Shown in pieces: positions 1 to 5,541 of a stretch of 64,000 nucleotides of DNA; position 1 is the stretch's first letter, and every line of letters begins with the position of its first letter. The DNA lies in NCBI GenBank assembly GCA_902787555.1, contig CADAGO010000020.1, positions 62,001-126,000 on the forward strand. The letters are read 5' to 3'. The notes under the pieces are model-generated. The model was not told where the DNA came from. It was given only the letters and a program-made list of their open reading frames with translations, and did not search any database. The DNA comes from an uncultured Bacteroidales bacterium. Its GTDB lineage: Bacteria; Bacteroidota; Bacteroidia; Bacteroidales; Bacteroidaceae. A program made the translations under genes and the position numbers.

Positions 1-260
1 TTAACGACCTCTATGATTATGCAAAGGCAAACGACATCATGTTCTATTGTCTAACAGCGTCTGATGAAGTTGCTCGCAGTCGTTGGGCAGATTACACCGG
101 TGCAGAATATGTCTTCTGTACTGCCGACGAACGAACACTGAAGACAATGGTACGCTCCAATCCTGGACTCATTCTCCTGAATGATGGGCAGATCATCAAG
201 AAGTGGAGCCATTGGAACTTCCCAAACCAGGAAGTGATTCAAGGACTTTTAATTCCATAA
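1..260 (+). CDS. C-terminal end of a DoxX-family / thioredoxin-like membrane protein (partial)
   Basis: The reading frame is open from base 3 to the stop at 258-260, so this is the 3' end of a gene that starts before the window. The visible 85 residues contain no membrane segment. They read like the soluble C-terminal tail (YVFCTADERTLKTMV, NPGLILLNDG) of DoxX-like proteins that sit upstream of tpiA in Bacteroidales. That tail resembles the end of a thioredoxin fold. The assignment rests on recalled gene order and tail sequence; the diagnostic DoxX membrane part is outside the window. tpiA follows after 39 bp, so co-transcription is likely. Confidence 0.6.
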   Translation, partial: NDLYDYAKANDIMFYCLTASDEVARSRWADYTGAEYVFCTADERTLKTMVRSNPGLILLNDGQIIKKWSHWNFPNQEVIQGLLIP

Positions 261-299
261 AACCCATTAATAAAATAACCCAACTAATAAAAAACAAAA

Positions 300-1058
300 A
301 TGAGAAAGAAAATCGTAGCAGGCAACTGGAAAATGAACAAGAACCTGCAAGAAGGAGTTGCATTGGCAACAGAGTTGAACGAAGTACTGACAGCAGAGAC
401 GCCAAACTGTGACGTTGTTATCTGCACACCATTCATCCATTTGGCAACCGTATCTGATATCATCGATCACAGCGTGATAGGTCTTGGTGCCGAGAATTGT
501 GCTGACAAGGCATCGGGTGCTTACACAGGTGAGGTAAGTGCCGAGATGGTGAAGTCAACAGGTGCTGAATATGTCATTCTGGGTCACTCAGAGCGTCGTG
601 AGTACTACAATGAGACTCCTGCCATCCTGAAGGAGAAGGTTGACCTCGCACTTATAAATGGTTTGAAGGTAATCTTCTGTATCGGTGAAAGTCTGGCACA
701 GCGTGAAGCTAACGAGCAGAACGCAGTTGTAAAGGCAGAACTCGAAGGTAGTGTCTTCCACCTCGCTCCTGCAGAGTTTGCAAATATCGTCATTGCCTAC
801 GAGCCAATCTGGGCTATTGGTACAGGTAAGACAGCTACTGCTGAGCAGGCAGAGGAAATCCACGCATACATCCGCAGCATCATCGCTGAGAAGTATGGCG
901 ACGAAGTAGCTGAAAACACCTCTATTCTCTATGGCGGTTCATGCAAGGCTTCAAATGCTCCTGAACTCTTCGCTAAGAAGGATATCGACGGAGGCCTGAT
1001 TGGTGGTGCATCACTCAAGGTTCCTGATTTCAAAGGTATTATCGACGCTTGGAAATAA
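300..1058 (+). CDS. tpiA: Triosephosphate isomerase
   Basis: This cytoplasmic glycolytic enzyme interconverts dihydroxyacetone phosphate and glyceraldehyde 3-phosphate. The 252-residue length is normal for the family. All catalytic landmarks of the TIM barrel are visible: N9 and K11 in GNWKMN, H96 in GHSERR, E168 in [14 protein letters not shown] (start of the flexible loop 6), and the phosphate-binding GGS and GGLIGGASL near the C-terminus. The ATG at 300 begins exactly at the conserved [11 protein letters not shown] start. The next gene begins 1 bp after the stop, so the two are probably translated from one message. Confidence 0.98.
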   Translation: MRKKIVAGNWKMNKNLQEGVALATELNEVLTAETPNCDVVICTPFIHLATVSDIIDHSVIGLGAENCADKASGAYTGEVSAEMVKSTGAEYVILGHSERREYYNETPAILKEKVDLALINGLKVIFCIGESLAQREANEQNAVVKAELEGSVFHLAPAEFANIVIAYEPIWAIGTGKTATAEQAEEIHAYIRSIIAEKYGDEVAENTSILYGGSCKASNAPELFAKKDIDGGLIGGASLKVPDFKGIIDAWK

Positions 1059-1059
1059 A

Positions 1060-1602
1060 ATGAGAATCCTATCATGTCTCGTTTTGGTCTTCATGGTTGC
1101 TTCGGCAGCCATGAAGGCACAAACGTTCACTTCGAAGGTGCAGAGCGAAGTGGAAGGGCAGGGTGTGTTCGAGATCGAACAAGACCCACGCCTCACCGCC
1201 ATTGTCAATGGTGAGGAGGTTGTGCCCAGCTCGCTTGCTACTACCTCGAAAGTGGCTACCATCACTACAGAGAACAAGGTGAGACAGGATGCCGACGACC
1301 TTCTTGGCAAGGCGGCAGGTTTGCATCAGAAGGTGCGAGGCTATCGTGTGCAGGTGTATTTCGGTGGCAACCAACGTTCTGACCAGACCCAGGCACAGCG
1401 TATCGGTACCCGAGTCATGGGTATGTTCCCGGAACTTCGTGCCTACACCTCGTTTGTGTCCCCTCACTGGATATGCCGTATAGGCGATTTCACCACTTAC
1501 GAAGATGCATCAGCCTATATGCGTAAGATTAAGTCTCGTGGCATCTCAGAGGCAATGGTGGTGAAGAGTGAGATTTATGTCACAGTTGACCAACTCAAAT
1601 AA
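1060..1602 (+). CDS. Secreted SPOR-domain protein
   Basis: This is a 180-residue exported protein with a typical signal peptide (MRILSCLVLVFMVASAAMKA, cleaved before QTF) and a C-terminal SPOR domain at about residues 95-178 (YRVQVYFGG ... GDFTTYEDASAYMRKIK). SPOR domains bind denuded septal peptidoglycan, so a periplasmic role at the division site or cell wall is expected. The frame extends upstream to 1000 inside tpiA, but only the ATG at 1060 puts the signal peptide at the N-terminus; it overlaps nothing and sits 1 bp after the tpiA stop. The partner and exact role are not visible. The tpiA-SPOR-folE order suggests one operon. Confidence 0.85.
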   Translation: MRILSCLVLVFMVASAAMKAQTFTSKVQSEVEGQGVFEIEQDPRLTAIVNGEEVVPSSLATTSKVATITTENKVRQDADDLLGKAAGLHQKVRGYRVQVYFGGNQRSDQTQAQRIGTRVMGMFPELRAYTSFVSPHWICRIGDFTTYEDASAYMRKIKSRGISEAMVVKSEIYVTVDQLK

Positions 1603-1623
1603 CGATCATTCATTACGCTCGAC

Positions 1624-2208
1624 ATGTACAGACTATCATTCGACGACAAGCAGAAAGAAATAGAGGAACTGAAAGCGTGTATCACCCAGACACTCAAGGT
1701 GGTGGGCGAGGATACCCAGCGTGAGGGATTGCTCAATACCCCCGAACGTGTGGCGAAGTGTATCCTGACCTTCACCAGCGGGTACGAACAAGACCCCGTC
1801 GAGGTGTTGCGTTCCGCTAAGTTTCAGGAATCGTATGCTCAGCCTGTCATCGTGAAAGGTGTGGAATTCTATTCTCTTTGCGAACATCACATGTTGCCCT
1901 TCTTCGGAAAGGTACATGTGGCCTATATCCCCGATGGCAGTATCGTGGGACTCAGTAAGATTCCACGCGCTATCGACATCCTGTCCCATCGTCTGCAAGT
2001 GCAGGAACGGTTCACACGTGAACTATGCCAGTGTATCCAGGAGGCACTCCATCCACGTGGCGTGATGGTGATGGTGGAGGCGCAGCACATGTGTATGCAG
2101 ATGCGAGGCGTAGAGAAACAAGGGGCAGTCACTGTCACCACATCCTACACAGGTGCCTACGAGGAAGAAAGCATGCGCGAAGAGTTCTATCAGTCAGTTC
2201 GGAAATAA
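1624..2208 (+). CDS. folE: GTP cyclohydrolase I
   Basis: FolE converts GTP to 7,8-dihydroneopterin triphosphate, the first step of tetrahydrofolate (and related pterin) synthesis, in the cytoplasm. The 194-residue protein carries the zinc ligands C86 and H89 in [12 protein letters not shown] and C157 in [11 protein letters not shown], and the C-terminal [11 protein letters not shown] strand of the type IA enzyme. It lies 21 bp after the SPOR gene on the same strand. Another folate gene, folB, lies about 3 kb downstream on the opposite strand, so the two pathway genes are near each other but not in one operon. Confidence 0.97.
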   Translation: MYRLSFDDKQKEIEELKACITQTLKVVGEDTQREGLLNTPERVAKCILTFTSGYEQDPVEVLRSAKFQESYAQPVIVKGVEFYSLCEHHMLPFFGKVHVAYIPDGSIVGLSKIPRAIDILSHRLQVQERFTRELCQCIQEALHPRGVMVMVEAQHMCMQMRGVEKQGAVTVTTSYTGAYEEESMREEFYQSVRK

Positions 2209-2223
2209 CCTATAACCCTTAGT

Positions 2224-2251
2224 TCCTCCCCTCGGGTAGGTTAGGAGGGGA
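2224..2251. repeat. REP-like GC-rich hairpin upstream of dnaG
   Basis: This short imperfect palindrome (arms CCCCTC and GAGGGG around a G-rich loop) lies between folE and dnaG, 12 bp before the dnaG start. Its sequence (TCCTCCCCTCGGG ... GGAGGGGACTT) resembles the block at 3707-3742 inside dnaG. Such blocks are scattered in many Bacteroidota genomes as REP-like repeats. The hairpin could also influence dnaG translation, but nothing here shows it. Confidence 0.5.
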
Positions 2252-2263
2252 CTTCCCTTCTTT

Positions 2264-4306
2264 ATGATATCTCCTATCACCATAGAACGAATACGAAGTG
2301 CAGCCAACATCGTAGATGTCGTGTCTGAATATGTTACACTTCGTAGAGCAGGGTCCAGTTTCCGAGGACTCTGTCCTTTTCATGATGATACCACACCATC
2401 TTTTTCCGTTTCGCCCGCACGAGGCATCTGCAAGTGTTTCGCATGTGGCGAAGGAGGCGATGTGGTGCATTTCATCATGAAGCAGGAGCAGCTGGGCTAT
2501 TACGATGCTTTGCGGTTCCTGGCGAAGAAATATGGCATTGAGGTAGAGGAGCGTGAGCTGACTCCTGAAGAGCGTCGCACTCAAAATGAGCGCGAGAGTA
2601 TGTTTGCCATCAATGAGTGGGCAAGCAATTATTTCCACGATGCCTTGCTCCATACCGAGGAAGGAAGGACCATCGGACTTGCTTATTTCCGCAGTCGTGG
2701 TTTTCGCGACGATATCATCGAGAAGTTCCGTCTCGGTTTCTCACCCACAGCATCTGATACCATGTCGAACGAAGCCCTTCAGGAAGGCTATAAGGAAGAG
2801 TATCTTGTAAAGACCGGCCTTTCGTTTAAGCGCGACAACGGCACCCTCTATGATAAATACCATGGTCGTGTAATCTTCCCTTGGTTCAGCATCAGTGGAA
2901 AGATAGTAGGTTTCGGCGGACGAGTACTCGACGCCCGCACCAAGGGAGTGAATCAGAAGTATATCAATTCAGCCGAATCCGAGATTTATCATAAAGCCAA
3001 GGAACTGTTCGGATTGTTCCAGGCAAAGAAAGCCATCTCAAAAGAACACAATGTCTTTATGGTAGAAGGCTACACCGATGTCATCTCCATGCATCAGTGC
3101 GGCATCGAAAATGTAGTGGCAAACTCAGGTACCGCTCTCAGCGAAGACCAGATAAGCATCCTGCATCGGTTCACCAACAACATCACCCTCCTTTACGATG
3201 GTGATGCTGCAGGACAGAAAGCAGCCCTGCGAGGAACCGATATGCTCCTTGCACGAGGCATGCGCATCAAGATACTTCTCCTGCCCGATAACGACGACCC
3301 AGATTCTTTCGCACGCAAGCACAACGCTACAGAGTTTCGTGAGTATGTCGATTCCCATCAGGTCGATTTCATCACTTTCAAGACCAATCTCCTGCTCAAC
3401 GAGGCACAGGGCGATCCCGATAAGATGTCCGACCTCATCCGTAGCATCGTTGAATCTATCTCGGTCGTGCCCGAAGAAATAGAACGCTCTGTTTATATCC
3501 ATAAATGCAGTGAGATGCTGCAAATCGACGAGAAGATGCTCATTCGTGAGGTGATGCGCACACGCAAACGCAACTGGGAGCAAAAACAGCGGGAGCGCGA
3601 GCAGGCAGAGCAGCGGAAACGCTATTTGGAAAACCAAATTGACCCCGGCGACAACCAATCTGCTGATGAAGGAACCACGGAACCACAGAACGAAGAACCA
3701 CTCTCCTTTCCTCGCCCCTTTGAGGGGGAGTCGGAGAGGACTTCTACGTCTTCAGAAGTCTCACCTGAAGACCAGCGTTTCTACGATATGGAGCAAGTCA
3801 TCATTCAGGCCATTGTGCGTTCAGGTGAACAAGAACTGGAGTTCCGTCAGTCCGATGAGAACGTACAGACGCGAACCGTTATTGATTATATCTACGACGA
3901 ATTACAGGCCGATGGCCTTGTGTTCCGCCATCCCCTCTATGCTCGTATGCTAAGTGCTGTTCACGATGCCGATAGGAGCGAGGGATTCATTGCCAGCCAT
4001 TACTTCCTCAATAGTCCTGATGCCGACTTCAGCAAGACAGCTTCACGACTCATGAGCGACCGTTACGAGTTGTCAGCTCGCAACAATCAGTCGGGCGATA
4101 CCATTTCACGCGATAGCGTAGTGCGCATGGTGCTCGAATATAAAAACCTTATCGTCAATGCCGAGATGAACAGCGTGATGAACCAGTTGTCCAATCCCGT
4201 ATTCGTGAACAACACAGAACAATATATGCACCTCCTGCAGAAACAGATGGAGCTAACCAAACGAAAGAAAGAGTTAGCGAAACTTTTAGGAGCTCGTGTA
4301 ATCTAA
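2264..4306 (+). CDS. dnaG: DNA primase
   Basis: DnaG makes RNA primers at the replication fork. Its 680 residues hold the N-terminal CHC2-type zinc finger (C37, H40, C58, C61 in CPFHDD ... CKCFACGEGGDVVHF). The catalytic core follows, with TOPRIM motifs VEGYTDVISMHQ, NSGTALSEDQ and LLYDGDAAGQKAALRG. The C-terminal helicase-interacting region is preceded by an acidic low-complexity linker at about residues 455-505. That linker contains an in-frame REP-like block (SFPRPFEGESER), probably acquired by insertion and tolerated because the linker is flexible. The ATG at 2264 precedes the conserved start (ISPITIERIRSAANIVDVV). A candidate small RNA follows. Confidence 0.97.
   Translation: MISPITIERIRSAANIVDVVSEYVTLRRAGSSFRGLCPFHDDTTPSFSVSPARGICKCFACGEGGDVVHFIMKQEQLGYYDALRFLAKKYGIEVEERELTPEERRTQNERESMFAINEWASNYFHDALLHTEEGRTIGLAYFRSRGFRDDIIEKFRLGFSPTASDTMSNEALQEGYKEEYLVKTGLSFKRDNGTLYDKYHGRVIFPWFSISGKIVGFGGRVLDARTKGVNQKYINSAESEIYHKAKELFGLFQAKKAISKEHNVFMVEGYTDVISMHQCGIENVVANSGTALSEDQISILHRFTNNITLLYDGDAAGQKAALRGTDMLLARGMRIKILLLPDNDDPDSFARKHNATEFREYVDSHQVDFITFKTNLLLNEAQGDPDKMSDLIRSIVESISVVPEEIERSVYIHKCSEMLQIDEKMLIREVMRTRKRNWEQKQREREQAEQRKRYLENQIDPGDNQSADEGTTEPQNEEPLSFPRPFEGESERTSTSSEVSPEDQRFYDMEQVIIQAIVRSGEQELEFRQSDENVQTRTVIDYIYDELQADGLVFRHPLYARMLSAVHDADRSEGFIASHYFLNSPDADFSKTASRLMSDRYELSARNNQSGDTISRDSVVRMVLEYKNLIVNAEMNSVMNQLSNPVFVNNTEQYMHLLQKQMELTKRKKELAKLLGARVI
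3707..3742. repeat. REP-like element inserted in frame in the dnaG linker
   Basis: This block (TCCTCGCCCC, TTTGAGGGGGAG, TCGGAGAGGACTT) is GC-rich and palindromic, and resembles the repeat at 2224-2251 in the gap before dnaG, including the shared GACTTC-like exit. It is translated as part of the linker between the primase core and the C-terminal domain and keeps the frame. Insertion rather than chance is inferred from the similarity and from its low-complexity location. Confidence 0.4.
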
Positions 4307-4362
4307 CCCCATTTTCTTCTCTGCCTATTTTTTACGCTACCACAAAAAAACTTTACGAATTA

Positions 4363-4394
4363 TTTGGAAACGGAGAATTCTTTTTGTATCTTTG
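4363..4394 (+). promoter_or_regulatory. Bacteroidota-type promoter of the candidate small RNA
   Basis: A TTTG -33 box (4363-4366) is followed after exactly 20 bp by TATCTTTG (4387-4394), a perfect match to the TAnnTTTG -7 consensus. No protein gene lies downstream on this strand before the terminator at 4538-4574, so the expected product is a short RNA of roughly 170 nt. Confidence 0.7.
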
Positions 4395-4400
4395 TGGTGA

Positions 4401-4574
4401 AATTCCACATACTATTCCCATTCCACTATAATAAATTTGAAAGTAATTTGGCTAAAGGCGAACGATGGTGCGCCTTTAGCCAAATGATAAAATGCCTTTA
4501 GGCAAACGATAGTGCGCCTATAGGCAATCTCCCTTCGCAGCCGACTCATCTTCCCGATTGAGTCGGCTGTTTTT
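4401..4574 (+). ncRNA. Candidate small RNA with two tandem hairpins
   Basis: The transcript predicted from the promoter at 4363-4394 would start near 4401 and end at the terminator at 4574. It holds a perfect 15-bp hairpin at 4446-4485 (arms ATTTGGCTAAAGGCG and its complement, 10-nt loop). A related 11-bp hairpin with one mismatch lies at 4493-4526. Both loops share AACGATRGTGC. No convincing ORF lies inside. The structure matches no RNA family I can name; it lacks the closing stem of 6S RNA. Existence as a transcript is inferred from the promoter-hairpin-terminator layout alone. The duplicated hairpins could instead be a non-transcribed repeat. Confidence 0.5.
4538..4574 (+). terminator. Rho-independent terminator of the candidate small RNA
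   Basis: A perfect 11-bp stem (CAGCCGACTCA with TGAGTCGGCTG) has a 10-nt loop and is directly followed by TTTTT. It is the strongest terminator-like structure in the dnaG-folB gap. Confidence 0.8.
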
Positions 4575-4645
4575 CCCTTTTGAATTAGCTGATTGTCCCT
4601 AAACTATTACCCCATAACCATTACCCCCTATTAAGCTACACACTC

Positions 4646-4872
4646 AACTCTAAACTTTTAAATATAGGTGTTCAAAACTTGAATCGATTCATTCGATCGA
4701 TTGAATCGATTCAATGGATGAGTTGAATCGATTCAAATTTCTGATGTGTCTACAGATTCAGTACGACTTCAACAAATGTGTCTACAGATTCAGCTAATGA
4801 AGGAAAAAAGTGTCTAGAAAACCAGAAAAAATGTACCTCCCCCCCCCAAACCGTGAGTTAACTCAAATCATC
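4646..4872. repeat. Intergenic palindrome-array repeat, copy 1
   Basis: This copy is related, in the same orientation, to the one at 47562-47922. It holds three 14-bp palindromes (TTGAATCGATTCAA or one base off) starting at 4679, 4701 and 4723, an exact 22-bp period. The spacers are TCGATCGA and TGGATGAG. The second spacer is the reverse complement of the one in copy 2. After the array come a duplicated ATGTGTCTACAGATTCAG, a C-run, a GTCTAGAAAACCAG block shared with copy 2, and one GAGTTAACTC palindrome (4855-4864). Homology with copy 2 stops at 4872, where an IS-like end begins. No gene is recognised here. Confidence 0.85.
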
Positions 4873-4918
4873 TGAAGTGCACCCCAAAAGTTGGACAAAA
4901 AACTTTTAGGGTACATTA
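4873..4918. mobile_element. Probable IS3-family end (relic)
   Basis: TGAAGTGCACCCCAAAAGTT, then GGACAAAAA, then ACTTTTAGGGTACA forms an imperfect inverted repeat typical of the terminal region of IS3-family elements in Bacteroidota. The match with the paralogous repeat near 47.9 kb breaks exactly at its first T. No transposase remains in the gap, so this would be a solo end or relic. The family assignment rests on recalled sequence. Confidence 0.4.
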
Positions 4919-4950
4919 TGTCATGTAGGCCAAGGACAATGGAAAAATGG

Positions 4951-4982
4951 CTTAGTAGCTTAATAGCTTAGTAGGTTAATAG
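4951..4982. repeat. 8-bp tandem repeat, four copies
   Basis: CTTAGTAG, CTTAATAG, CTTAGTAG and GTTAATAG follow one another without gaps in the non-coding stretch between dnaG and folB. No function is visible. The surrounding bases to 5110 hold only short inverted repeats, such as TTGTCCAC and GTGGACCA around 5035-5080. Confidence 0.7.
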
Positions 4983-5112
4983 ATAACGGTTATGGGTTAA
5001 AGAAAGATGAAAAAACACAAGGAAAATCCCCTTTGTCCACGCTACATGAGACTAACAAGACTTGTGGACCAAGAGGGTAAAACCGCCAACGGTGACTCTT
5101 GACTATAAAAGC

Positions 5113-5140
5113 AACAGCGGCAACTATTGCTGCCGCTGTT
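5113..5140 (-). terminator. Hairpin terminator overlapping the end of folB
   Basis: A perfect 10-bp stem (AACAGCGGCA with TGCCGCTGTT) with an 8-nt loop spans the last codons and stop of folB. On the minus strand it is followed by GCTTTTATAG, a weak T-tract, so it probably ends the folB transcript. Confidence 0.55.
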
Positions 5141-5483
5141 GTGTTAACTCAACACCACACCCTCCACACTCAGCCCCGATGGGGGGATTCTGCTTGATAA
5201 TCGTAATCCGGATGGCATCGACGAGTGAAAACTGATCAAGGATGGCCTGAGTGATGCGTCCACAGACATGTTCTATCAGCTTGGAGGGAATCTGCATCTC
5301 CCGTTTTACCACTTCGAATACCTTGGAGTAGTCGACGGTGTCGGATATCAGATCGCTCTGAGTGGCAATCTCATTGCTTACCGTCAGTTGGAGGTTAATG
5401 GTATACCAATCGCCAACGATGTGTTCCTGAGGCATTACGCCATGATAGGCGAAGATGCGGATGTCATTAAGTGATATTACCAT
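5124..5483 (-). CDS. folB: Dihydroneopterin aldolase
   Basis: FolB cleaves 7,8-dihydroneopterin to 6-hydroxymethyl-dihydropterin and glycolaldehyde in folate synthesis. The 119-residue length is normal. The conserved YHGVMPQEHIVG segment carries the active-site glutamate, DTVDYSKVFEVV and LIEHVCGRI form the core, and a lysine in ITIIKQNPPIG matches the family's catalytic lysine. It lies 58 bp downstream of the ribonucleotide reductase gene on the same strand and is the last gene of that minus-strand block. Confidence 0.93.
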   Translation of the reverse strand: MVISLNDIRIFAYHGVMPQEHIVGDWYTINLQLTVSNEIATQSDLISDTVDYSKVFEVVKREMQIPSKLIEHVCGRITQAILDQFSLVDAIRITIIKQNPPIGAECGGCGVELTQQRQQ

Positions 5484-5541
5484 AACGATAGGTTAAAGTG
5501 GTTAGTGAAGTCTTCGCTTGGACTATGTTTTGCGCCAGGCA

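Noticed and set aside
1072..1467. Minus-strand ORF of 131 codons inside the SPOR gene
   Set aside because: It lies opposite a well-supported gene with signal peptide and domain, and has no recognisable family or promoter.
3125..3658. Minus-strand ORF of 177 codons inside dnaG
   Set aside because: A shadow of the TOPRIM and linker region; no family features.
4401..4574. 6S RNA
   Set aside because: The ends do not pair into the long closing stem with a central bubble that defines 6S RNA; two separate hairpins plus a terminator are seen instead.
4679..4736. CRISPR array
   Set aside because: Units are 14-bp palindromes with 8-bp spacers, only three of them, and there are no cas genes. This is far outside CRISPR dimensions.
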